Shown: positions 34,862 to 43,416 of the stretch, piece after piece | How the letters are laid out: each line of letters starts with the position of its first letter | Position numbering within the stretch: the stretch's first letter is position 1 | NCBI GenBank assembly: GCA_015064625.1 | Contig: SVRW01000005.1 | Span: forward strand, 1 to 64,000 | DNA length: 64,000 nt | From: Oscillospiraceae bacterium | GTDB lineage: Bacteria > Bacillota > Clostridia > Oscillospirales > CAG-382 | Reading direction: 5' to 3' | Program-made: the position numbers and the translations under genes | The notes under the pieces: generated by a model | The model's database searches: none | What the model saw: only the letters and a program-made list of their open reading frames with translations | What the model was told of the DNA's origin: nothing

Positions 34862-35023
34862 ATAGCGATTAAAGTTTTTGTGAGCATGGGTGTTTTTTAG
34901 GCGGTTATTTTGCTTTAGTGTGTTAAAAAGTTAAAGCCGTTCATGTGATTAGTGTAAGTTTGAATTAAATAACTCTATGCGTAATGTTTTAATCGTTTAA
35001 TGCATAGCGATTAAAGTTTTTGG
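34862..35023. repeat. Two direct copies of ATAGCGATTAAAGTTTTTG
   Basis: The 19-base word occurs near 34863-34881 and 35004-35022, about 141 bp apart, each followed by a G-rich stretch. The second leads directly into the hairpin at 35029. Between 34802 and 35028 I see no gene or promoter. Confidence 0.8.
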
Positions 35024-35028
35024 GGGCT

Positions 35029-35052
35029 GGGGTCTTTTTTCAAAAAGACCCC
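35029..35052. terminator. GGGGTCTTTTTT hairpin, second copy
   Basis: GGGGTCTTTTT pairs with AAAAAGACCCC. Together with its right flank AGTTAAAAAT it repeats the element at 139-160 in the same orientation. Confidence 0.6.
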
Positions 35053-35072
35053 AGTTAAAAATAGTCAGAAAA

Positions 35073-35108
35073 AGAGCCTGTATCTCGTGATTTGGAGATA
35101 TAGGCTCT
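35073..35108. terminator. recR operon terminator
   Basis: AGAGCCTgTATCTC pairs with GAGATAtAGGCTCT around an 8-base loop, 15 bases beyond the recR stop; usable in both directions. Confidence 0.8.
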
Positions 35109-35123
35109 GTGATTTTTATTTGA

Positions 35124-35717
35124 TTATATATCGCTTCTGCCTTCCAATGCTCGAAGCAACGTTACGCTGTCGGCAAATTCGAGGGAAGCACCCACGGGAA
35201 GTCCATATGCAAGGCGGGTAACTTTTACTCCAAATGGTGATAGAAGCATTTTTATATACATTGCGGTGGCTTCACCCTCTGTGCTTGGGTTTGTTGCAAG
35301 AATAACTTCTTTAACAGAACCGTCGATGCGGGCAAGAAGCTCCGTTATGGCTATATCGTCGGGTCCTATGTCATCGAGAGGAGAAATTACGCCGTGCAAA
35401 ACGTGGTAAAGTCCTTTGTATTCATGCAGCGATTCAATGACTTCTGCCGCCTTTGCATCCTCAACTACACAAATCGTAGTAACGTCACGTCGGCTGTCTG
35501 AACATATAGGACATATTTCCGTTTCGCTCAAATTCTGACATTTACTGCAACGGGAAATAGATTCCCTTGCACTGTTTATTGCGTTTATCAGCTCTGTAGC
35601 TTCCGAATCTGTCATATTTAATATATGATAAGCAATTCTTGATGCGCTTTTCCTTCCTAACCCCGGGAAAGAAGCAATAGCGCCTGCCAATCGTTCAAGG
35701 GACGGAGTGAGAGACAT
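35124..35717 (-). CDS. recR: Recombination protein RecR
   Basis: Loads RecA at gaps with RecO. 197 residues from ATG 35717, after AAGGTAGGT; a longer frame to 35795 lacks a site and the family N-terminus. FPGLGRKSASRIAYHIL (helix-hairpin-helix), the C4 zinc finger CSKCQNLSETEICPIC, and the Toprim domain (VVEDAKAAEVIE, about 78-170) are all present. Last gene of dnaX-ybaB-recR. Confidence 0.96.
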   Translation of the reverse strand: MSLTPSLERLAGAIASFPGLGRKSASRIAYHILNMTDSEATELINAINSARESISRCSKCQNLSETEICPICSDSRRDVTTICVVEDAKAAEVIESLHEYKGLYHVLHGVISPLDDIGPDDIAITELLARIDGSVKEVILATNPSTEGEATAMYIKMLLSPFGVKVTRLAYGLPVGASLEFADSVTLLRALEGRSDI

Positions 35718-35836
35718 GGTATACCTACCTTTATATGAATGCGGAATTATGAATGCGGAATGTGGAACAGGAAAAAACAATAACTTGTAGTTCAACCTTA
35801 AAAGTTGTGCTTTTCAATATTGTTTCGAATTCCAAA

Positions 35837-36184
35837 TTAAAACAGACCGGGTATACTAAGCGAGCCTGTGATTTTTTCCATTTCAGCAGAGTTGGTATCT
35901 TCAACCTTGCGGATAGCTTCGTTCATAGCTGCAATGAGGATATCCTGAAGGGTTTCGGGATCTTCGGGATCGATAACGTCGGGAGAAATGGCAATATCCA
36001 AAATTTCTTTTGTTCCTTTGATTTTAACAGTTACCATTCCACCGCCTGCGGAAACTTCGTATTCTCTTTCGTCAAGGTCAGCTTGCAATGCTTCAGCATC
36101 TTCACGCATTTTCTGTGCCTGACGGATAACGTGGTTCATATTCTGAGGGCCACCGCCCATTCCTTGTGGTAATCTTGCTTTCAT
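35837..36184 (-). CDS. YbaB/EbfC family nucleoid-associated protein
   Basis: 115 residues; AQKMREDAEALQADLDEREYE and the following beta part GGMVTVKIKGTKEILDIAI are typical. Forms tweezer-like dimers on DNA. Its place between dnaX and recR is conserved in many bacteria. AGAAAGGA precedes the ATG. Confidence 0.92.
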   Translation of the reverse strand: MKARLPQGMGGGPQNMNHVIRQAQKMREDAEALQADLDEREYEVSAGGGMVTVKIKGTKEILDIAISPDVIDPEDPETLQDILIAAMNEAIRKVEDTNSAEMEKITGSLSIPGLF

Positions 36185-36213
36185 ATTGAAAATCCTTTCT
36201 TGTTAGATGTATT

Positions 36214-37548
36214 TTAATCCTTTAAAAAGTCTAAAAGGTCGCTGTACGGAATACCCGATACACCCGATGAACCTTCCGCCTTCTTTTGTATGGGTTTTGC
36301 AGGTTCGGGAGTTACGGGGGCGGGAGTTGTATGTCTTACAGGGGCAGGGGAAGAAGCAAGTGCTTTTTCCAATGCCGAAATTTTGGTTTCCAATCTATCG
36401 ATTCTTTCAAAAACCGAATTGTCCATTGCAGAGCTTCCGCTATTTCCCGACGTTGTAGGCGTACAAAGCTTAATAACAGCCATTTCAGCCATGAGCCGTT
36501 TGTTTATGGCAAGCCTTGATATTTTGCTTTGGGCGTTGTCCAATATCTCTGCGTATCTGAACAGCGTTTCATCGGAGAAGCCTTCGGCCAATGCTTTGAG
36601 CCTTTTTTCACCGTCTTCAGAATAGACAAATCTTTCGTTCAAAGAGCCTGACGTTCCAAGCTTTGTTACAATCATATCTCTTGTTAGATAGGAAAGGTCT
36701 TCAAGGAACGTTACAATATCGACGGCTGAAGCATTAACCTCGTCTATGATTTCCACGGCTCTTGCAACGTTGTTTTCACGTATAGCTTCGAAAAGGGAAA
36801 GTCCCGTTTCGTTTTCCGTTATTCCTAAAAGATTTGTTACAGATTCTTCTGTTATTTCACCGCCTGCATTTGCGGAAACACAGCTTTCCAAAAGGCTTAG
36901 ACCGTCACGCATTGCACCGTCAGCCAAATTTGCAATAAGCTTTGCCGCTTTTTCCGAAAGGGAGATGTTTTCTTCCTTTGCCACGAAAAGAAGACGGTTT
37001 TTTATTTCCTCAGATGAAATATTTCTGAATTCAAATCTCTGGCATCTTGAAAGAATTGTTGGCGGAATTTTATGCAATTCTGTTGTTGCAAGAATAAAAA
37101 TAACGTATTCGGGTGGTTCCTCCAAGGTTTTGAGCAAGGCGTTGAATGCACCTGACGAGAGCATATGAACCTCGTCTATGATGTACACACGCTTTTTTAA
37201 ATATGCAGGTGGATATAAAACCTCGTCTCTGAGGTCACGGATATTGTCAACACCGTTATTGCTTGCAGCATCGATTTCCAAAATATCCGTTGCATTTCCC
37301 TTGGAGACAGCTTTGCAGTTTTCACATTCACCGCAAGGGTTACCGTCTATTGGAGATAAGCAGTTTGCCGCCTTTGCGAGAATTTTTGCCGCAGAGGTTT
37401 TACCTGTTCCCCTTGTTCCGCAAAAAAGGTATGCATGGGATATCTTATCCGTTTTGCATTGTCTCTTCAATATATCGATAATATGTGCCTGTCCGCACAT
37501 TTCGTCAAAGGTTGACGGACGCCACTTTCGGTATAATGCCTGATACAT
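36214..37548 (-). CDS. dnaX: DNA polymerase III gamma subunit (short DnaX)
   Basis: Clamp-loader ATPase. 444 residues: P-loop CGTRGTGKTSAAK (about 43-55), zinc site C...CGECENC (about 65-80), DEVHMLS (Walker B) and SRC sensor region, then collar domain III to about 360. A proline/alanine linker follows, and the protein ends soon after at SDLLDFLKD. The usual Firmicutes tau-specific C-terminal domain is missing, so it is gamma-like only. Downstream of the SRP RNA, as is common. Confidence 0.94.
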   Translation of the reverse strand: MYQALYRKWRPSTFDEMCGQAHIIDILKRQCKTDKISHAYLFCGTRGTGKTSAAKILAKAANCLSPIDGNPCGECENCKAVSKGNATDILEIDAASNNGVDNIRDLRDEVLYPPAYLKKRVYIIDEVHMLSSGAFNALLKTLEEPPEYVIFILATTELHKIPPTILSRCQRFEFRNISSEEIKNRLLFVAKEENISLSEKAAKLIANLADGAMRDGLSLLESCVSANAGGEITEESVTNLLGITENETGLSLFEAIRENNVARAVEIIDEVNASAVDIVTFLEDLSYLTRDMIVTKLGTSGSLNERFVYSEDGEKRLKALAEGFSDETLFRYAEILDNAQSKISRLAINKRLMAEMAVIKLCTPTTSGNSGSSAMDNSVFERIDRLETKISALEKALASSPAPVRHTTPAPVTPEPAKPIQKKAEGSSGVSGIPYSDLLDFLKD

Positions 37549-37583
37549 ATTTCCACCTATCAGTTGAAAAAATTAAAAACAAA

Positions 37584-37890
37584 GAGCCGAGGTTCAAAGC
37601 ATGACCGCACAGCTTCCATCGAACCGAAGCCACGCGCGGAAACCTATCTTCCAACTCCAAACAGGCAACCTCACAACACATCAAAGATACTGCTTAATGC
37701 TGCTTGGTCCCCCACCTGACATGGTTCACAGCTTTTGATCGCGCAAGACCCGTTCTTCAACATCTTCGGAATAGGCGCAGCCACACAGCCAGGCCCTCAA
37801 AGAAGCATTCACCCCTGCTACAGCGGATTGCAGGTAACAAGGCACCGCTACCTCCCCAGTTAGTGCGGCCATGCTTTGAATCTCGACTCT
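37584..37890 (-). ncRNA. ffs: Signal recognition particle RNA, large type
   Basis: About 307 nt. The ends pair (GAGTCGAGATTCAAAGCATG with CATGCTTTGAACCTCGGCTC, two arms). Near the 5' end GGGGAGGTAGCGGTGCC and ACCTGCAATCCGC form the Alu-type domain. Near the 3' half, CATGTCAGGTGG-GGGA-CCAAGCAGCA is the helix-8 core that binds Ffh, with a GNRA-type GGGA loop in place of the usual GGAA. Length and Alu domain indicate the large Bacillus/Clostridium form. Located 35 bp upstream of dnaX. Confidence 0.92.
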
Positions 37891-37966
37891 TTCAGCATTG
37901 TATCATATTTTGTTCCAAATTGCAATAGCTTTTTAGAAAAAATGATTATTATGTGACGGGAAAAGA

Positions 37967-37995
37967 TTGACAAAAGAAAAAATTTGTGATAATAT
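37967..37995 (+). promoter_or_regulatory. Promoter of the secreted ricin-like protein gene
   Basis: TTGACA (37967-37972), 17-bp spacer, TAATAT (37990-37995). About 40 bases around it are nearly identical to the promoter at 38978. Confidence 0.65.
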
Positions 37996-38026
37996 ATAAA
38001 AAAATTAATGTACAAAGGAGACCAAA

Positions 38027-38854
38027 ATGAACAAAAAAATGAGAAAACAGATCTTAGCTGTTGTACTTACCTTGGTATTTTTCGTATCTGCAATCGCTTT
38101 CGCTTTTTTTTCGGCAAACGAATCTAACGTTGCTTATGCCACCGGCGGAACAGTCGTTACGGACCCTGACGCTATGCTTGCCGACCGTTACTCTCCTGTT
38201 GACGTAGGAGACGGAATCGTCGCAGCCATTATTCACAAACCCACAGGCTTGGCACTTACGAACACAGGTCTTTCAAACGTTGTTGCTGAAGAAGCAGTAT
38301 TCAGCGATGCTCAGCTTTGGACCTTTGTTAAAACCAATTCCAAAAACGCATACAAGCTTGTAAACCATCTTGATAACAGATGTCTCGATATTGACTCCGC
38401 AAAAACGGAAAATGCAACTAACGTTATGATTTGGGACGATAACGGACTTGATTGCCAGAGATATTATTTCTATGAAGTTGATGGTTCTTACTGCATCAGA
38501 CCTGTTCACTGCACGAACGATAGAATTCTTGACGTTTATTCAGAAACAAATAATGTTCAGATATATGAATATATAGCAAATAACCCTCAACAGCAATTTG
38601 CGATTGTTGTTCCAGGTGAAGAGGAAGAACCCTCATCAGAACAGCCTTTGCCTGAAGAATCCTCGTCTGAAGAATCCTCATCCGAAGAGCCTTTGCCTGA
38701 AGAATCCTCATCTGAAGAGCCTTCGAAGCCGTCGGATGAAACTTCCTCAGATGCTCCTGCAACCCCCGGTGATGCAGGTATCGTTGTGTTTGTTATTCTC
38801 GCAGTTATCTCCCTTTCGGCTATAGTGGTTTTCAAAAAAATAAGAAGATCATAA
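38027..38854 (+). CDS. Secreted, membrane-anchored protein with ricin-like domain
   Basis: 275 residues. Signal peptide (about 1-38), a ricin-B-like domain (about 48-195; TGLALTNTG, CLDIDSA, NNPQQQFAIV as a QxF variant of QxW), a stalk of PEESSSEE/SSEEP repeats (about 200-240) and a C-terminal hydrophobic helix with the tail KKIRRS. The PATPGDAG just before that helix looks like a degraded sortase signal (compare NPxTGD), so covalent anchoring is uncertain. The ricin-like domain is duplicated in the next gene. No catalytic motif is seen. Confidence 0.75.
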   Translation: MNKKMRKQILAVVLTLVFFVSAIAFAFFSANESNVAYATGGTVVTDPDAMLADRYSPVDVGDGIVAAIIHKPTGLALTNTGLSNVVAEEAVFSDAQLWTFVKTNSKNAYKLVNHLDNRCLDIDSAKTENATNVMIWDDNGLDCQRYYFYEVDGSYCIRPVHCTNDRILDVYSETNNVQIYEYIANNPQQQFAIVVPGEEEEPSSEQPLPEESSSEESSSEEPLPEESSSEEPSKPSDETSSDAPATPGDAGIVVFVILAVISLSAIVVFKKIRRS

Positions 38855-38888
38855 TTGCTTAAATTGATAATAGGCATATAATCAAAGC

Positions 38889-38910
38889 CGCCGCAGGATA
38901 TCCTGCGGCG
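38889..38910 (+). terminator. Terminator after the ricin-like protein gene
   Basis: CGCCGCAGGAT pairs with ATCCTGCGGCG, a perfect 22-base palindrome, with AAAG and CTTT flanks further out. Confidence 0.75.
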
Positions 38911-38977
38911 ATTGCTTTAAAGTGTAACCGATTATTGACATTTCTACAAAAGAGAATTATTATATGTGTAGAAAAGA

Positions 38978-39006
38978 TTGACAAAAGAAAAAAATTGTGA
39001 TAATAT
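38978..39006 (+). promoter_or_regulatory. Promoter of the dockerin amidase gene
   Basis: TTGACA (38978-38983), 17-bp spacer, TAATAT (39001-39006). Confidence 0.65.
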
Positions 39007-39050
39007 ATAAAAAACGCAATAAAAAAATAACAAAATTTAAGGAGACTGAC

Positions 39051-40679
39051 ATGAAAAAAACAACAAGCAGACAGATTTTATCCGCAGTTCTTTCTTTGGT
39101 ATTTTGCGTATCTGTAATTGTTTCTATTCCGTTTACGGCAAGTGCAGCCTATGAGGCTTATGCGGCTGACGGATCGGTAGTTACAGAAGCTGACATTATT
39201 CTTGACCCAGGTCACGGTGGCGAGGACCCCGGTGCTCTTGGCCCTGATGATGAAAACGGTGCTCGTCGTGAAGAAGATGATGATAACCTCAGATTAGCAT
39301 TAAAGGTTGGTGAGTATCTTGAAGCACAGGGAAAAACTGTTGCTTACACAAGAATTACAGACAAAACCGTAGATTTGTATGACCGTCCTCTTATAGCAAA
39401 CTCAGGTAATTATAAGATTTTCTGCAGCTTGCATAGAAATTCCTATGATAACCCTACTGCAACGGGCGTTGAAGTTTATTATCATGAATCCCTTTCTGCA
39501 GATTCGGAATCAGGTCGTATTGCAGCTAAAGTTCTTGAAAACATAATGAAAACACCTGCTGCGATTGCAAACAGAGGAACTAAAACAGCAAACTACGTTG
39601 TTTTGCGTGAAACTTTAACAAACTCTATTCTTGTTGAAACCCTTTTCATAAGCAATCCCGACGATAACGCTGTTTTTGATACATATTTCGAAGATCTTGC
39701 TTCCAATATCGCCAACGGACTTATTGAGTCTCTTGCATTTTCAACTCCCAATTACATGCTCGACGGTCGCTTCTATCCCGTTGATATGGGTACAGATTTC
39801 GTTGCTTCCATTGTTCATATTCCCACAGGTTTGGCACTTACGAACACAGGAGAATCCAACGTTATCGCTGCAGAAGCAGATTTCGGTGATGCACAGACGT
39901 GGACTTTTGTTAAAACAGGTCTTAAAAACGAATATAAGCTTATAAACCATCTTGATAACAGATGTCTTGATACTGACTCTATGAGAAGCGATGACGGAAC
40001 AAACATTATGATTTGGGACGATAATGGATTCGATTGTCAGAGATTTTATTTCTATGACGTTAACGGAAATTATTATATTGCCCCTGTTCATTGCAAAAAC
40101 GATAGAGTTCTTGACGTTTATGCTGAAACTAATAACGTTCAGATATATTTGTTCGGTGAGACTAACCCCCAACAGCAGTTCAGAATTGTTCGCGAGGGAG
40201 AGGAAGAACCTCCTGTTGTAGAGCCTCCTGTTGTAGAGCCTCCTGTTGTAGAACCTCCCGTTGTAAATCTTGAACTTACAGGCGAAAGCACTTATACTCT
40301 TGAAGCCTTTATCGTAGGTGGTATTAAAGCTCCAACTACTGTTGAAGATTTTGCACTTAACTTCAAAAACGAAAACGTTAAGGTTGTAAATGCAGAAGGG
40401 GAAGAAGTTGAAGTATCCGACTTCGTTGGAACGGGATGTGTTGTTTCTGCTTCCGATACAGAAGAAACTGCAGTTGTAATTGTTCTCGGTGACGTTGATG
40501 GCGATGGAGAACTTACCGCTACAGACTATCTCAGAATCAAGCAGTACTTCCTTAAGACTATGAATCTTGAAGGCGTATATTTCACGGCTGCAGATGTTGA
40601 TCGCTCTGGAAGCATTGATGGAACTGACTATATGCAGCTCAAATCACACTTCCTTGGAATTATTGATATTTACGCATAA
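39051..40679 (+). CDS. Secreted N-acetylmuramoyl-L-alanine amidase with ricin-like and dockerin domains
   Basis: 542 residues from ATG 39051, after AAGGAGA. Signal peptide (about 1-32), amidase_3 zinc domain (about 44-225) with DPGHGGEDPGALG, a second histidine in FCSLHRNSY and catalytic glutamate in ILVETLFISN. A ricin-like domain follows (about 235-385), then EPPVV repeats, a beta domain (about 400-465), and a C-terminal type I-like dockerin with two calcium repeats (DVDGDGELTATDYLRIKQYF and DVDRSGSIDGTDYMQLKSHF). It cleaves the peptide-glycan bond; the dockerin would attach it to a cohesin scaffold, not found here. Confidence 0.93.
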   Translation: MKKTTSRQILSAVLSLVFCVSVIVSIPFTASAAYEAYAADGSVVTEADIILDPGHGGEDPGALGPDDENGARREEDDDNLRLALKVGEYLEAQGKTVAYTRITDKTVDLYDRPLIANSGNYKIFCSLHRNSYDNPTATGVEVYYHESLSADSESGRIAAKVLENIMKTPAAIANRGTKTANYVVLRETLTNSILVETLFISNPDDNAVFDTYFEDLASNIANGLIESLAFSTPNYMLDGRFYPVDMGTDFVASIVHIPTGLALTNTGESNVIAAEADFGDAQTWTFVKTGLKNEYKLINHLDNRCLDTDSMRSDDGTNIMIWDDNGFDCQRFYFYDVNGNYYIAPVHCKNDRVLDVYAETNNVQIYLFGETNPQQQFRIVREGEEEPPVVEPPVVEPPVVEPPVVNLELTGESTYTLEAFIVGGIKAPTTVEDFALNFKNENVKVVNAEGEEVEVSDFVGTGCVVSASDTEETAVVIVLGDVDGDGELTATDYLRIKQYFLKTMNLEGVYFTAADVDRSGSIDGTDYMQLKSHFLGIIDIYA

Positions 40680-40744
40680 TTTTTAGTCACAAATATTAAA
40701 AATATACGTTTTTGAAAATATATTTTAAAAATTAAATAAAGGAT

Positions 40745-40775
40745 AATCTCCCTCGAAAATCGGGGGAGATTTTTT
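40745..40775 (+). terminator. Terminator after the dockerin amidase gene
   Basis: AATCTCCCTCG pairs with CGGGGGAGATT around AAAAT, followed by five T. Confidence 0.9.
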
Positions 40776-40806
40776 GTCGTAAACTCTGCACGTTGACATA
40801 ATAAAC

Positions 40807-40835
40807 TTGACAAATGTGCTATGTTGTGCTATATT
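40807..40835 (+). promoter_or_regulatory. Promoter of the rnj operon
   Basis: TTGACA (40807-40812), 17-bp spacer, TATATT (40830-40835). The -10 overlaps the AT-rich inverted repeat ATATTAAATAT/ATATTTAATAT at 40831-40858. The leader to rnj is about 145 nt. Confidence 0.6.
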
Positions 40836-40986
40836 AAATATGGATATATATTTAATATGGAATATTGTGAATTGTTTTCTGCTGTCATAAATTTTTATAA
40901 AAAAGAATAGAAGAATACGTTTTATGCGTATAATGTTAAAGACGGCTTTTACATAGAAAAAACAAAGGAGATGATTTCAGAGAATT

Positions 40987-42666
40987 ATGGCTAAAGCTAA
41001 AAAAAGCAAACTGAAAATAATTCCTCTTGGCGGCGTTGACGGTATCGGAAGAAATATAACCGTGTTTGAATGCGGTGAAGATATAATAGTTGTTGATTGC
41101 GGTATATCCTTTGCAGAGGTAGATACCCCGGGTATTGATTTTGTAATCCCAGATATATCCTATCTCGAAGGATGCATGGAAAAGGTGAGAGGAATATTTA
41201 TAACCCATGGTCACGAAGATCATATTGGAGCGATTCCCTTTTTCCTCAAAAGAATAAACGTTCCTGTGTACGCTACAAGGCTTACCTTGGGAATCCTTGA
41301 AAACAAGCTTATTGAGCATAATATGCGAGATGTTTGTGAGCTTGTAGAGGTTGCGGCGGGAGACGTTGTTGAAGACGGAAACTTTGCCGTGGAGTTTATC
41401 CACGTTAACCATTCTATAGCGGATTCCTGCGCTCTGCACATATATACTCCTGCGGGAAATGCTCTTGTTACGGGAGATTTTAAAATTGACCTTACTCCAA
41501 TTGACGGAGAGACTATGGACCTTGCAAGATTTGCGGAAATAGGAAGCGAAGGTCTTGACGTTTTGCTTTGCGATTCGACCAACGTGGAAAGAGTTGGCTT
41601 TACTCAGTCCGAAAAAATTGTTGGCGCATTTCTTGAACGTATAATGTTCAATACTGATAAAAGAATTATAATCGCGACCTTTTCTTCAAACGTTCACAGA
41701 GTTCAGCAGATAATAGATGCATCGGCAAAATTCGGGAGAAAAGTTGTCATAACGGGAAGAAGTATGCTTAACGTTATAAATGCCGCATCCCGCCTTGGAT
41801 ATATGACGATTCCAGAAGGCATTTTAATAGAAGTTGGCGATATGAAGCGTTATAATATGGATCAGATAACTATTATAACGACGGGAAGTCAGGGAGAGCC
41901 GATGAGTGCTTTGTATCGTATGGCATACGGTGAGCATGCACAGATTAAATTGGGTAAGGATGATTTGGTTGTTTTATCATCGTCCCCAATCCCCGGAAAT
42001 GAAAAGCTTATCTGCAATATAACAAACGAGCTTCTGAAAAGAGGAGCAACTGTTCTTAACGACGACGCTGTTTCAGACGTTCACGTTTCGGGACACGCAA
42101 GCCGTGAAGAATTGAAAATAATGCATAGACTTACACAGCCTGAATATTTTATTCCCATTCACGGTGAATATAAGCATCTTATTCGCCATATGGAGCTGGC
42201 AAAAGAGCTTGGAATGGATGAGGAAAATATTTTTATTCCCGAACAAGGTCATATTATAGAGCTTTCGCCATCGGGCATGAAAAAACGCGGTAACGTGCCA
42301 AACGGTGTTCTTTACGTTGACGGTGCAGGCTTCGGTGATTTGGGAAGCGGTGTTCTTAAGGAAAGAATGAAGCTTTCAGAGGATGGAGTTGTTATTATTA
42401 CAGTAACTTTGGATTCTGAGTTCAATTCCATACTTTCAGGTCCCGAAACCATTTCCAGAGGCTTTGCATACGTGGGCGAAGCAGAAGAAATAACGGAACA
42501 GCTTAACGGACTTGCTGCTGAAGTTATTGAAAAATGTCTTGATAAGGGATATTGTGATTTTTCAACTATCAAATCAAAAATAAGAGGGGAGATTTCGGGC
42601 TTCATTTTCAAACAGACGAAGCGCAGACCAATGGTTATCCCCATAATTATGTCGGTGGCATTATGA
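40987..42666 (+). CDS. rnj: Ribonuclease J
   Basis: Metallo-beta-lactamase/beta-CASP nuclease with 5'-3' exo- and endonuclease activity in RNA decay. 559 residues: GGVDGIGRN, the zinc motif HGHEDHIGA (about 76-84), GDFKID, SSPIPGN and VHVSGHASREE. The full C-terminal domain is present. AAAGGAG is 16 bases from the ATG, rather far. The stop overlaps the SDR start (ATGA). Confidence 0.96.
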   Translation: MAKAKKSKLKIIPLGGVDGIGRNITVFECGEDIIVVDCGISFAEVDTPGIDFVIPDISYLEGCMEKVRGIFITHGHEDHIGAIPFFLKRINVPVYATRLTLGILENKLIEHNMRDVCELVEVAAGDVVEDGNFAVEFIHVNHSIADSCALHIYTPAGNALVTGDFKIDLTPIDGETMDLARFAEIGSEGLDVLLCDSTNVERVGFTQSEKIVGAFLERIMFNTDKRIIIATFSSNVHRVQQIIDASAKFGRKVVITGRSMLNVINAASRLGYMTIPEGILIEVGDMKRYNMDQITIITTGSQGEPMSALYRMAYGEHAQIKLGKDDLVVLSSSPIPGNEKLICNITNELLKRGATVLNDDAVSDVHVSGHASREELKIMHRLTQPEYFIPIHGEYKHLIRHMELAKELGMDEENIFIPEQGHIIELSPSGMKKRGNVPNGVLYVDGAGFGDLGSGVLKERMKLSEDGVVIITVTLDSEFNSILSGPETISRGFAYVGEAEEITEQLNGLAAEVIEKCLDKGYCDFSTIKSKIRGEISGFIFKQTKRRPMVIPIIMSVAL

Positions 42667-43400
42667 TAAATTCAAATAAAACCGTGCTTGTAACAGGTGG
42701 TTCGGGTGGAATAGGTCAGGCTATAGTTGCCGCTTTCGGCAGGGAGGGGTATAACGTTGCCATAAACTATTTTACCAACGAAAAAGGCGCAATTGATGCA
42801 TCAAAGTCGGTCACGGGCGGTGGCGCTTTTGGTATTTACCAGTGTGACGTAGGCGATATGACTCAGGTTCTAAAAATGAAGGAACAGATAGAGAGAGACT
42901 TAGGTGAGGTTGACGTTCTTGTTTGCAACAGTGGAATAGAATATTTCGGACTTTTTCATTTGGCAAAAGAAGAAGAAACGGAACGCCTTTATAAAACCAA
43001 CTTGTTTGGAGCGGTCAACTGTGCAAGAGCGTTTTTACCTCCTATGATAAATAAAAAAAGCGGAAGCATCATTATGAACGCTTCTATTTGCGGGGAAATG
43101 GGCTTTTCCTGTGAGGTTGACTATTCCGTTACAAAAGCGGGACTTATCGGGTTGACTAAGGCGTTATCAAGAGAGGTTGCTCCAAGCGGTGTCAGAGTGA
43201 ATTGCGTTTCCCCTGGGTTTATTGCAACTCCGATGACTGCTCATTTTTCAGAAGAAGCACTTTCTTCTATAAAAGAAGAAGTCCCCCTTGGAAGAATCGG
43301 AAAAAGTGAAGATATTTCCGAGGCAGTTTTATATCTCGCTTCTGACAAAGCGAGCTATGTAACGGGAACAGTTTTGTCCGTCAATGGCGGATGGTATTAA
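42663..43400 (+). CDS. SDR family oxidoreductase (FabG/YmfI-like)
   Basis: 245 residues with TGGSGGIGQAI (NADP loop, 10-20), CNSGIEYFG, the catalytic YSVTKAG (Tyr-x3-Lys), and the C-terminal YVTGTVLSVNGGWY. It resembles 3-oxoacyl-ACP reductases. In related Firmicutes such a gene, YmfI, reduces the aminopentanone on elongation factor P. The single-gene setting beside rnj rather than in a fab cluster leans toward a YmfI-like role, but this is inference. Confidence 0.85.
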   Translation: MINSNKTVLVTGGSGGIGQAIVAAFGREGYNVAINYFTNEKGAIDASKSVTGGGAFGIYQCDVGDMTQVLKMKEQIERDLGEVDVLVCNSGIEYFGLFHLAKEEETERLYKTNLFGAVNCARAFLPPMINKKSGSIIMNASICGEMGFSCEVDYSVTKAGLIGLTKALSREVAPSGVRVNCVSPGFIATPMTAHFSEEALSSIKEEVPLGRIGKSEDISEAVLYLASDKASYVTGTVLSVNGGWY

Positions 43401-43416
43401 AATTTGGTGAGGTTAC

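Noticed and set aside
37704-37928. Open frame (74 codons) starting MVPHLTWFTAFD
   Set aside because: It is antisense to the SRP RNA and a familiar false gene over this locus.
38587-38877. Antisense frames rich in Ser/Asp/Glu over the ricin-like protein gene
   Set aside because: They mirror the PEESSSEE repeat on the real coding strand.
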